Assembly (NCBI RefSeq): GCF_023111095.1
Contig: NZ_JALGYW010000005.1
Location: 1 to 64,000, forward strand
From: Maribellus sp. YY47
Lineage (GTDB): Bacteria > Bacteroidota > Bacteroidia > Bacteroidales > Prolixibacteraceae
Length of the DNA: 64,000 nucleotides
Reading direction: 5' to 3'
The position numbers were made by a program, and so were the translations under genes. The notes beneath the pieces were generated by a model. The model was not told the origin of the DNA. It did no database searches and saw only the letters and a program-made list of their open reading frames with translations. Position 1 is the stretch's first letter. Each line of letters starts with the position of its first letter. Below, in pieces: positions 26,087 to 34,648 of the stretch.

Positions 26087-26120
26087 AAATCCCATTCACT
26101 TTAAAAATGAACGGGATTTT
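26086..26120. terminator. Bidirectional terminator between pullulanase and sulfatase genes
   Basis: AAAATCCCATTCA (26086-26098) pairs with TGAACGGGATTTT (26108-26120) with one mismatch; A-rich and T-rich flanks allow use in both directions between convergent genes. Confidence 0.85.
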
Positions 26121-26147
26121 GGTCTTATCTCAAAATATGTCAAAGGT

Positions 26148-27866
26148 TTACTTATCCCACGGCCAGGGTTTTATTTTGGTGCGAACAGCTTCCTTTTCCC
26201 ACAGGTCAGCTAATTCTTTTACCTTCTCCGGGTGCTTTTCAGCTAAATTGACAGTTTCAGAACGGTCATTCTCCATATCGTAAAGTTCCCAGGTATTTTC
26301 ATCTTCAGAAGTGAATTTTTTGAGCTTTTTTACTTTCGAAACCAATTTCCAGTTCCCCACTCGTATGGCTCGGTTTCCTTCGTGCTCCCAAATGATATAA
26401 TCACGATCGACGGGTTTGTTCTCAAATGCCGGAACCAGGCTTTTCCCCTCGTAGGGTTGTATTTCTCGGCCGTTGTATTCTTTCGGATAATCGAGGTGGG
26501 CCACATCAATACAGGTTGCCATAATGTCGATCAGGTGTGAAGGTTGACTGCGAAGCTCGTTGGTAGCCTTAATGCCATTGGGCCAGTGCACAATCATCGG
26601 AGTGGAAATACCCCCTTCGTGTACCCAGTGTTTGTACATACGGAAAGGAGTGTTACTTACATTTGCCCATTCTTCGCCATAAGCCACCCAGGTATCAGCA
26701 GGACCGGCCATTATTCCGCGTCCCCTGCGGACATATCGTCCGTCGCGGGCATATTCCGGTTTTCTTCCGTAAAGAATCGAGTCTTCGGCATACGGGCGTA
26801 AGATCTTTTGTTCTTCGGTAAGAGGCAAAGCAGGTTTGTTTTCACCTTGTGCTTCGGCACATCCACCGTTATCGTGCAGGTAGAAAATAATCGTATTCTC
26901 CAGCATTCCCCGGTTTTCCAGTGCAGTAATAATCCGTCCTATTCCCTGGTCCATAATATCGACCATGGCAGCATAAACTTCCATTCTCCGGGTCTGCCAT
27001 TCTTTCATTTCCTCGTCTTTCCATTCCGGAATATCAACGCCTCTTTCTGTCAATACACATCTTTCGTCGATAATTCCCAGTCTTTTCAGTTTGGCAAACC
27101 GCTCTTTGCGGGTTTCATCCCAGCCTTTGTCGTAAACTCCCTTGTATTTGGCTATTTCTTCTTCAGGAGCCTGTAACGGCCAGTGGGCGGCAGTGTATGC
27201 AACGTAAACAAAGAATGGCTTTTCGGCCGGATGTTCATTGATGAATTTTACGGTGGTGTCGCTGATTGCTTCGGTATAGTAAAAATCATTTCCGGGAGAA
27301 ATGTAGTGATTGCCACTAACCAGGCCGCTTGGATTGTAAAAGCTGCCCGAACCGGTAAGGGTTCCAAAATGCCTGTCAAATCCGCGCTGGAGCGGCCAGT
27401 TGCTTTTATCGCCGTCAGGTTCAACATCGTAACAAAGATGCCATTTCCCCGCCATGTAAGTGGAGTAGCCATTGGCTTTAAAAAGTTCGGCCAGTGTAAC
27501 CGCATTTTTACTCAAGTCGTCGCGATAGCCTTCTTCTTCATGATTATAAAATGCGAGTTGCCCCATTTCTGCCTGGTGAGGATATAAACCTGTTAGCAGC
27601 GATGCCCGTGTTGGGCTGCAACGGGCAGTGTTGTAAAACTGCGTGAAACGAAGGCCTGTAGCAGCCAGATGATCGATATTTGGAGTATTTATCTCGGACC
27701 CAAAACATCCAATATCGGAATATCCCATATCGTCGGTCAGGATCACAATTACATTAGGTCTTTGTGTTTGCTTTTCTTTTATTGTGCAATTGGTTGTGCC
27801 AATAAATAATATGCCCAGTAGCAGTCCGGTTAACCAGTGTTTTTTTAAAAAGTAATTTTTTCTCAC
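26148..27866 (-). CDS. Exported sulfatase (arylsulfatase family, S1)
   Basis: Formylglycine-dependent sulfatase that removes sulfate esters outside the cytoplasm. The Cys to be converted is in ARCSPTRASLLTG (Cys83 from the chosen start), and metal ligands are in ILTDDMGYSDIG and a later HDNGG. Length from the GTG at 27866 is 572 residues, giving a basic N-terminus and a hydrophobic signal helix (HWLTGLLLGILFIG) ending near Cys27, which could be a weak lipobox. A TTG at 27908 is also possible, and the sequence there has AGGAG. A hairpin separates it from the BACON gene upstream, so it may be transcribed alone or by read-through. Substrate unknown; an anaerobic or oxygen-dependent formylglycine-generating enzyme would have to be encoded elsewhere. 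Confidence 0.9.
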   Translation of the reverse strand: MRKNYFLKKHWLTGLLLGILFIGTTNCTIKEKQTQRPNVIVILTDDMGYSDIGCFGSEINTPNIDHLAATGLRFTQFYNTARCSPTRASLLTGLYPHQAEMGQLAFYNHEEEGYRDDLSKNAVTLAELFKANGYSTYMAGKWHLCYDVEPDGDKSNWPLQRGFDRHFGTLTGSGSFYNPSGLVSGNHYISPGNDFYYTEAISDTTVKFINEHPAEKPFFVYVAYTAAHWPLQAPEEEIAKYKGVYDKGWDETRKERFAKLKRLGIIDERCVLTERGVDIPEWKDEEMKEWQTRRMEVYAAMVDIMDQGIGRIITALENRGMLENTIIFYLHDNGGCAEAQGENKPALPLTEEQKILRPYAEDSILYGRKPEYARDGRYVRRGRGIMAGPADTWVAYGEEWANVSNTPFRMYKHWVHEGGISTPMIVHWPNGIKATNELRSQPSHLIDIMATCIDVAHLDYPKEYNGREIQPYEGKSLVPAFENKPVDRDYIIWEHEGNRAIRVGNWKLVSKVKKLKKFTSEDENTWELYDMENDRSETVNLAEKHPEKVKELADLWEKEAVRTKIKPWPWDK

Positions 27867-27943
27867 AAGTGTTTTTGTTAAAATGATACTCCTGTGATAT
27901 AAACTCAATATATATTAAACTGACTTAATTCTTCCTGTATAAT

Positions 27944-27979
27944 AGAGAGGCCGCCCCAGGAATATCGGGCAGCCTCTCT
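27944..27979 (-). terminator. Hairpin after the BACON-lipoprotein gene
   Basis: AGAGAGGCCGCCC (27944-27956) pairs with GGGCAGCCTCTCT (27967-27979) with one mismatch and a 10-base loop. It is 18 bases past the BACON gene stop on the minus strand. The downstream U-run is weak, so termination may be partial and leave the sulfatase linked. Confidence 0.65.
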
Positions 27980-27996
27980 GTTTATCCGGCAATTTG

Positions 27997-29499
27997 TTAA
28001 TTAGCCTTTACAAGTTTAATATTATCAAGGAACCAGCGGTTGGCTGTAGATACCTGCCATTGGGTCGGATGGATCGTAATCTTGGTGTCATTACTGATCG
28101 TAACACCGGTAAGCTGTACTTCGGCTCTGATCCACTCAAGTACGTGACCGCTCTCGAAACCTGCTTCGGGTATTTCAAATGTTACTTCATCGCTTCCATT
28201 GGTAACGATGACGATCAGGTTGACGGGATCTATTGTTCCCGATCCCTGGCGCATAGGACACCAGTCGAACGACAGCACGGTTGTTACACCAGAAGGAATG
28301 TCTTCAATTGCCGGAAGAATGATACCGGCCTGGTAGCCTGTTTTACCGAACTTCAGGTAGTTGTTCTGAAGATAGATACACTCGCCCGCACTCGTACTCG
28401 TGGGAGTAACACGCAGGAATTGATAACCTTCCTGAAGAAGCGCATCATTGGCAGTAATGCCCTCAACAACTGTAGCCGAAGACGATATCTGAGGGGCGGT
28501 TGCGCTGAGGTTGTCTGTCTCAACTGTCCGGCCGGCTGAGCTTACTTCAGCCCATGGGTTCAACCACTCAAAATCCTCTGCAAAATAGATGATTTCCACC
28601 ACCCCGAGATCTTCAATGGCAGTAGCGTTTAGCTTAATAACAGGAGCGGCCACACCTGCAAAATATCCAGTAACTTTTACCTTATGGCCATTCAACGGAG
28701 CAAGGTCCATATTTTCCGGTGCATCTGTAACAGCAACAGAATAATTAGCGCCTTCCACTGTTACGTTATTGCCATTCAATATGCCGCTGACCGTGATAAA
28801 AGTTCTCGAAGTGGAGGTATAGGTATCCACCTTATCGGTAATATCTGTCGCGGCAGGATAGGTTACCGCACCTCCAGAGGCATTAACGTTTGCTTCGTCG
28901 CATTCTACGTATGGAAGCGAGTGGCTATCGGAGAGCTTTGTGCCTTTTACCGAAACGTTGTCGCCAATGCTTACTGCAGAAGAGCTTTGCATAAAGATAT
29001 TCACAGTTCCATCGCTAACAATGAAGCCTTTTGTTGTGACTGCCGTTACGATGGCCTGGGGCACAATAACGACCGTTTCGTTTTCCAATTCTGCCAATTC
29101 CGCAAGCGTATATTCCTCACAGTCGCGATATTTGTCTCCTTCCTGAGAAATTATCACTTCGGCCCGGCTTGCCAGTGTGCCGCCCTTGAACACAAGTGCC
29201 GCCTTGCGGGGATTGTCAACAGCGCCACCGCGTATATTTTCCGTTACATTAATTGTAACATCCATGGTTCCTGAGCCGGAAACGGGAGTGATTGTTACCC
29301 ATTCGGGAACTTCCGTAATCCAATCGGCATCAGCATAGACGGTGATGGTTTTTTCCGATGTTCCGGTCGCTTCAAAATTCAGCGTGCCAACGCTTGCCAA
29401 AACAGCCCTTGACAGTGCGCTCTCTTCATCGGAGCACCCCTGAAAGAGGCCTGCAAACACCAGCAGAATAGAGAAGATGATATAAGTTATACGTTTCAT
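27997..29499 (-). CDS. BACON- and OB-fold-containing surface lipoprotein of the SusCD locus
   Basis: Lipoprotein of 500 residues from the ATG at 29499, with a signal peptide ending GLFQGC. A BACON domain lies at about 35-120 (ADADWITEVPEWVTITPVSG). Two OB-like beta segments follow: one from about 125 (YTLAELAELENETVVIV and VSIGDNVSVKG) and one from about 225. The C-terminal half (about 330-500) resembles a carbohydrate-binding or choice-of-anchor jelly roll, ending with WFLDNIKLVKAN. It has no catalytic motif I recognise, so it is probably a surface ligand-binding protein. It is 34 bases or more after the susD stop in the same direction and takes the place of the SusE/F-type protein of the system. 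Confidence 0.8.
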   Translation of the reverse strand: MKRITYIIFSILLVFAGLFQGCSDEESALSRAVLASVGTLNFEATGTSEKTITVYADADWITEVPEWVTITPVSGSGTMDVTINVTENIRGGAVDNPRKAALVFKGGTLASRAEVIISQEGDKYRDCEEYTLAELAELENETVVIVPQAIVTAVTTKGFIVSDGTVNIFMQSSSAVSIGDNVSVKGTKLSDSHSLPYVECDEANVNASGGAVTYPAATDITDKVDTYTSTSRTFITVSGILNGNNVTVEGANYSVAVTDAPENMDLAPLNGHKVKVTGYFAGVAAPVIKLNATAIEDLGVVEIIYFAEDFEWLNPWAEVSSAGRTVETDNLSATAPQISSSATVVEGITANDALLQEGYQFLRVTPTSTSAGECIYLQNNYLKFGKTGYQAGIILPAIEDIPSGVTTVLSFDWCPMRQGSGTIDPVNLIVIVTNGSDEVTFEIPEAGFESGHVLEWIRAEVQLTGVTISNDTKITIHPTQWQVSTANRWFLDNIKLVKAN

Positions 29500-29533
29500 A
29501 GTTTTGCATTTTTTATGAATTACCATTTTTCAG

Positions 29534-31342
29534 TTAAAAAGAGAGTCCGTCATTCCAACCCGGGTTCTGAGTAAGATTGTGGTTAAGCGAACGCTCGTTA
29601 ATCGGAATCGGGTAGAGATAATCGCGCCCCTCGTCGAAAGGAGTGCGTTCGATGTTTTTATGATAGTAAACGTAACCTTTATTGCCTTCTGAAAGGATGA
29701 TCTCGTTTCCGATCTCATACGCGACTCCTGAAGTAACGTCAGGTTTGGGTGTTCCATTGGCATAAAGTGTAACATCAGCCTTTCCGTCACCACTTAGGTC
29801 GTAAGCTCCGGGGCCGGGGAAATACATGCCGTAAGTAGACTGGTCGATGCAATAGCCCGCTTTCCAGCGTACCAGGTCGTCGAAGCGAAATCCCTCCTGA
29901 TTTAGTTCAATAGCCCGTTCACGTCGGATTTCAAGGATGACGCCTTTGTTTGCGCCTGTAACATTCGGGTAGCCTGTTTCCGCGTCAGAAAGGTATCTGT
30001 CGGGATTGGCGTTGGCAACGTCCTTGTTAAGGTTAGGCATTCCTGCACGCTGACGGATCAGATTGATAGATTGGTCAAGGTCAGTTTGTGTCAAGGTACC
30101 AAGTTCGGCCTTTGCTTCGGCATAATTGAGGAGCACCTCGGCATAGCGGTAAACCGGCAAGTCGCAAGTAGAACGGTCGTTACGATCGACATTGCCGCCC
30201 GATGCCTTAGGATCCTGTACAAATTTAATGGGCTGATAGCCGGTAACACTTACTGAAAGATCGGGCGCCAGCACGGTTGTTTGACCAATGCGAGTATAGC
30301 CCGGCGTACGGATACTTTGGGCCAGACGGGGATCGCGGTCTGTCATTTCTTCGATGAACGACATCTCCTGCCAGCCCGACTGATTGGTGAATGCCGTACC
30401 GTCTTTTTTCAGATAAGTATTTACCATTTTGCGGGTCAGTCCCGGTCGTCCCTGTGTTGGTACCAAGGTGTGGGCAGTAGCGTTATGATAGATGCTAAGT
30501 CCGTAGTCGAATTTGATAGCGAGAATATACTCGTTCGGATCAGCATTTTCTTGTGCAAAAAGCGTCAGATAGTCGCTTTCCGGATGATTGGTACTGTACA
30601 GGCTGTATGCGCCATCATTCATTAAATTCTGCGCCGCTGTTGCCGCTTGTTCCAGATAATATTGGTAGTCGTGCCCTTCCAGGTTGACAGAGTGATATTT
30701 CCGGTAAGTACCTTCGTACAGGCAAAACTGAGCTTTTAATGCCATAGCTGCATATTTGTTGACACGATAAGGACTGCTTGTTTCCTTTGCCTTGCTGGGG
30801 AGATTGGCAATGGCGTAGTCAATGTCCTCAATCATTTTGGTCATAACAAATTCGCGCGAATCGCGGGCATTGTAGAGTTCTTCATCTGCCGAACCCAGTT
30901 CAGTTTCGTACCAAGGCACATCGCCGAAGCGTTTTATTTTCTCGAAATAAAAATAGGCACGGAAGAACCGGGTTAGTGCTGTATATTTAATAACAGCATC
31001 CTCGTCCTTGCATTGACCGGCATAGGCTATCAATGTGTTCATCCTGCGCAAGTCGGTCCACGACCATCCGCCACCCGAAGCAGGAACGGTGCGCTTGGTG
31101 CCTCCCAGCATTTCGTCCGAAAGGTTTTGGCAAACATAAAGGTCGCTCTGCATATCATAAGGCGATTTGTCCAGCAGGTTATTGTAGAATGGGTTGCTGA
31201 AAAGCTGAAGATCTGTTTCCGTCTGGAAATAATCTGCCTGTGAAATCTGGCTCAATGGCTTCAGGTCAAGAAGATCATCACAAGCCGAAAGCCCCATAAG
31301 CAATGTCATGGCTACTATAGTAAAACGTTTCATCTTAATCAT
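29534..31342 (-). CDS. susD-like: SusD/RagB-family outer-membrane substrate-binding lipoprotein
   Basis: Surface lipoprotein of 602 residues that works as a lid on the adjacent SusC channel. Signal peptide with lipobox GLSAC (Cys21 from the first Met), then the usual DDLLDLKPLSQISQADYF, TPR-like helices (FFRAYFYFEKIKRFGDVPWYE) and the C-terminal RRERAIELNQEGFRFDDLVRWK seen in RagB/SusD. The start could also be the ATG three codons later at 31333. Only 12 bases separate it from the susC stop. The ligand of such proteins cannot be predicted from sequence; here the neighbours suggest a phosphodiester rather than a plain glycan. Confidence 0.95.
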   Translation of the reverse strand: MIKMKRFTIVAMTLLMGLSACDDLLDLKPLSQISQADYFQTETDLQLFSNPFYNNLLDKSPYDMQSDLYVCQNLSDEMLGGTKRTVPASGGGWSWTDLRRMNTLIAYAGQCKDEDAVIKYTALTRFFRAYFYFEKIKRFGDVPWYETELGSADEELYNARDSREFVMTKMIEDIDYAIANLPSKAKETSSPYRVNKYAAMALKAQFCLYEGTYRKYHSVNLEGHDYQYYLEQAATAAQNLMNDGAYSLYSTNHPESDYLTLFAQENADPNEYILAIKFDYGLSIYHNATAHTLVPTQGRPGLTRKMVNTYLKKDGTAFTNQSGWQEMSFIEEMTDRDPRLAQSIRTPGYTRIGQTTVLAPDLSVSVTGYQPIKFVQDPKASGGNVDRNDRSTCDLPVYRYAEVLLNYAEAKAELGTLTQTDLDQSINLIRQRAGMPNLNKDVANANPDRYLSDAETGYPNVTGANKGVILEIRRERAIELNQEGFRFDDLVRWKAGYCIDQSTYGMYFPGPGAYDLSGDGKADVTLYANGTPKPDVTSGVAYEIGNEIILSEGNKGYVYYHKNIERTPFDEGRDYLYPIPINERSLNHNLTQNPGWNDGLSF

Positions 31343-31354
31343 AGCTTAATCGTG

Positions 31355-34300
31355 TTAAAAAGTAATATCTACACCAAACATAATGGTCTTTTGCCAGGGA
31401 TAGAAAGCGTTGTTGTCAACGCCGCTTCTGTCGATGGCTCCTTCAGGATCAAGGTATTTCGTATGTTTCTTAAGGGGCGACCAATAGCAAAGATTTTCAC
31501 CCGAAAAATAGAAACGAAGCACATCAATGCCTACTTTATTCGTCAAACCAGACGGAATAGTGTAACCGATGGTCAGGTTTTTTAAACGCAAATAACGTAG
31601 GTTCTGGAGATAACGGTCATTGACCTTGCTCAAAGGACCGGAAGTGGCTGAATAGGCCATTGGTCGCGTGAAGTATGCATCGCGGTTATCTTCTGCCCAT
31701 ACATCTTTCAGGAAATCTTTCTGCAAATAAGTGAGATAAGGATACGAATAAGGTCCCCAGAATGGCATTGACTGTCCGGTAGGATACCAGTAATGATTTC
31801 CGGTGCCCTGGAAGAATACGGATGCATCGAAACCATACCAGCGAATGCTTGTATTAATTCCGTAAGAAAAACTTGGAAGTGAGTTGCCCAAAATCTTACG
31901 GTCGCCCGGATCGTTAACACTATTGCTGCCGATACCCAGTTTTTTATCCCCGTCAAGATCTAAAAACTTAAGGTCGCCCGCCTGCCAGCCACCAGTAATC
32001 CGGTTGTTGATATAACTCAAATCAACCTCCTGTGCATATGCCTGCGCTTCTTCGGTGCTCTGATACAGTCCGTCGGTAACGAACCCCCAGATTTCTCCCA
32101 GGCGCATACCTTCGTAATAGCTCTTGGCAAAAGTTTTGTCGGCATTATCGTATTTAGTGATGGTACTCATGTAGTTGCTGATATTAACGCCAATGCTGTA
32201 CTCCAGCGGTTTGTTTACCAGGGTTAGCTGATCCCTCCACGAGGCAGACAATTCGTAACCTTTTGTGCGCAAATCGGCGGTATTCATTTTCGGAACGGAA
32301 GCTCCGTACACTGCTGGCAGTTCAATACCGTCGGTCAACATGTCTTTGGTATCGCGAATATAAACGTCGGCCGTAAAATTCAGCCGGTTATTGGCCATAG
32401 TGAGGTCGAACCCAAGGTCCCATTGCGCTGCCGTTTCCCAGGTTAGGTCGGAGGCCACAGGGGAACCCAGCGACGAATACTTACCCATAGTGCTGCCTTC
32501 GTTGAATGAATATCCTGCGAAGTCGTTGATAGAAACCAGGCGCAAATAGGCATAATAGGAAGAAACATTTTGATTACCCAGGCTTCCGAAAGAGGCCCTC
32601 AGCTTCAGGTTGTCGATTGTGCCCCTGGCCGATTCGAAGAAAGGTTCTTCCGAAATGCGCCAGCCTGCCGATGCCGAAGGGAACCATCCCCACCGACTGT
32701 CAGCGTCAAAACGCGATGTTCCGTCGTAACGACCGCTGACCTCAAGGAGATAACGGCCCTTGTAATCGTAGTTGACACGACCGAAAACGCCGGCCAAGGC
32801 ATATTCATTCTGCCCGCCTCCTACTCCTGTGATGGTTTGGCCCTCCGAATTTTGACCCACGAGGTCTAAGTCATCCAGCGTTGAAGAAGAAAGATATTCG
32901 CCGTATGCAGAGAGATTTTTCAGTTTCAGGGTTTCGTAATTGAACCCAACAACACCCGACAGATTATGCTCGCCAAAGGTTTGGGTATAATTGGCATATA
33001 CGTTCGTCGAGTAGTAATTGCGCGTATTAACCGATTCGTCGAGGCGGTTGGCGCCAGCGCCGGTTGCATACTCGCCAAGAGGCGCATCCGGATATTCGCG
33101 GTAAAACATGTTGTTGGATCGGCTTGTATTACGTGTCTGATACTGGCGGTAGGTAAAGTCGGCCGTAATGCTTAACGGTTTGATCGGAGTGGCGACAAGA
33201 CGGGTAGTGTTAGACAAATCAGATGCCCTGTTTACGTTACGGTGCGACCCTTCGCCAAGGATAATGTGGCGGCCGTTACCTATTTTATAGTTCAGGTATG
33301 GCGTACTGTAAAGCCATGACCCGTCAGGGTTTTTCATCGGGAAATTTGCAAGTGCATGCCTTGCACCATAAGCAAGCGTATTCTCTACGCTGCCATCTCC
33401 CTGAAAAGTATATTGCGAAGCATAGAACGAGGTATTATTGGTCATCGTCATCCACTTGTTAATCCGGAAGTCGATCTTCGAACGCAAATTGTATTTATTG
33501 AAAATATCAGGATGAACTTTCAGGATACCCTCCTGGCGATCATATGCTCCCGATACAAGATACTTGACATCCTTCGTTCCTCCACTGATGGATATACTGT
33601 GTTGTTGCACAGGATGGTCATCCCGGTATTGCATGTGCCACCAGTCGTAGTTGCCGTAATAAACCCACTGGTTTCGTCCGTTTCTTACTTCTTCAACTAC
33701 CCAGGGACGATCGGGATTCTCTGTCTTGTCGTTTACACGGGCTAATAGCTGCTGCATATCACGGTCGGTATAGTTGACGTAGAGCGTTCCCGAGTCAGCC
33801 TTCCAAAACTTGTTGATGGTATAAACCGACCAATATCCGGTAGTTTCATAATCGGTAGAAGTTGTCGGGCTTTCCCATCCATAGCGGCCGCTGTAACGAA
33901 CGGTCGCTTTATTGTCTTGCGCTGATCCCGATTTTGTTGTAACCAGGATAACCCCAAAAGCCGCACGCGCACCGTAAACTGCAGCAGCTGACGCATCTTT
34001 AATGACCGAAATTGATTCTACGTCGTTTGGGTTAACACGGTTCAGGTCGCCCACAGCACCATCGATCAGCACCAGGGGCGAAGCGCCGTTGATGGAAGTT
34101 ACGCCACGGATATTGATGTCGGGCGAACTGCCGGGTACCCCCGAAGAAGTAGTGATGTTAAGTCCCGATACAGAGCCTTGCAACATATTCGTCAGCGAAT
34201 GCGACACACGGTTTTCAAGCCCTTTGCTTTCTACCGTTGTAACGGCGCCGGTCAGGTTAACCTTTTTCTGTGTTCCATAGCCGACAACCACCGTTTCATT

Positions 34301-34618
34301 AATTAAAATGACGTCTTCCTGCATATAAACCGTGATGTCATTTTGATCCGGGGCAACATTAACTTTCTGTGTCAGGTAGCCCACATAAGAGATATTTAAA
34401 ACAACAGCCTCTGATGGAACCAGAAGATTGAAAGATCCATCTGCAGCAGTAACCGTACCTTGAGTGGTACCATTAAGTTGAATGGTTACTCCTACAAGGG
34501 CTTCTTGCTGGGTATCAAAAACTTTTCCCGATACCTTTCTATTCTGGGCGGAAAGAGCCGAAAAGCCCTCCACCGCAAATAATAATAGCAATAAAATGAA
34601 TGATTTGAACGCTTTCAT
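31355..34618 (-). CDS. susC-like: SusC/RagA-family TonB-dependent outer-membrane transporter
   Basis: Outer-membrane beta-barrel of 1087 residues that imports the ligand bound by the SusD-like protein, driven by TonB. A signal peptide (1-24) is followed by a carboxypeptidase-regulatory-like domain (about 27-110, starting RKVSGKVFDTQQEALVGVTI), the TonB-box-like region near ETVVVGYGTQKK and a plug domain (LQGSVSGLNITTSSGVPG, then VESISVIKDASAAAVYGARAAFGVI). The barrel ends in a C-terminal aromatic (VDITF). There is no N-terminal STN anti-sigma-interacting domain, so control by a dedicated ECF sigma factor is unlikely. The gene lies 30 bases after the metallophosphoesterase and is likely co-transcribed with it. 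Confidence 0.96.
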   Translation of the reverse strand: MKAFKSFILLLLLFAVEGFSALSAQNRKVSGKVFDTQQEALVGVTIQLNGTTQGTVTAADGSFNLLVPSEAVVLNISYVGYLTQKVNVAPDQNDITVYMQEDVILINETVVVGYGTQKKVNLTGAVTTVESKGLENRVSHSLTNMLQGSVSGLNITTSSGVPGSSPDINIRGVTSINGASPLVLIDGAVGDLNRVNPNDVESISVIKDASAAAVYGARAAFGVILVTTKSGSAQDNKATVRYSGRYGWESPTTSTDYETTGYWSVYTINKFWKADSGTLYVNYTDRDMQQLLARVNDKTENPDRPWVVEEVRNGRNQWVYYGNYDWWHMQYRDDHPVQQHSISISGGTKDVKYLVSGAYDRQEGILKVHPDIFNKYNLRSKIDFRINKWMTMTNNTSFYASQYTFQGDGSVENTLAYGARHALANFPMKNPDGSWLYSTPYLNYKIGNGRHIILGEGSHRNVNRASDLSNTTRLVATPIKPLSITADFTYRQYQTRNTSRSNNMFYREYPDAPLGEYATGAGANRLDESVNTRNYYSTNVYANYTQTFGEHNLSGVVGFNYETLKLKNLSAYGEYLSSSTLDDLDLVGQNSEGQTITGVGGGQNEYALAGVFGRVNYDYKGRYLLEVSGRYDGTSRFDADSRWGWFPSASAGWRISEEPFFESARGTIDNLKLRASFGSLGNQNVSSYYAYLRLVSINDFAGYSFNEGSTMGKYSSLGSPVASDLTWETAAQWDLGFDLTMANNRLNFTADVYIRDTKDMLTDGIELPAVYGASVPKMNTADLRTKGYELSASWRDQLTLVNKPLEYSIGVNISNYMSTITKYDNADKTFAKSYYEGMRLGEIWGFVTDGLYQSTEEAQAYAQEVDLSYINNRITGGWQAGDLKFLDLDGDKKLGIGSNSVNDPGDRKILGNSLPSFSYGINTSIRWYGFDASVFFQGTGNHYWYPTGQSMPFWGPYSYPYLTYLQKDFLKDVWAEDNRDAYFTRPMAYSATSGPLSKVNDRYLQNLRYLRLKNLTIGYTIPSGLTNKVGIDVLRFYFSGENLCYWSPLKKHTKYLDPEGAIDRSGVDNNAFYPWQKTIMFGVDITF

Positions 34619-34648
34619 TGATTCATAGGTATTTAATTAGAATAATTT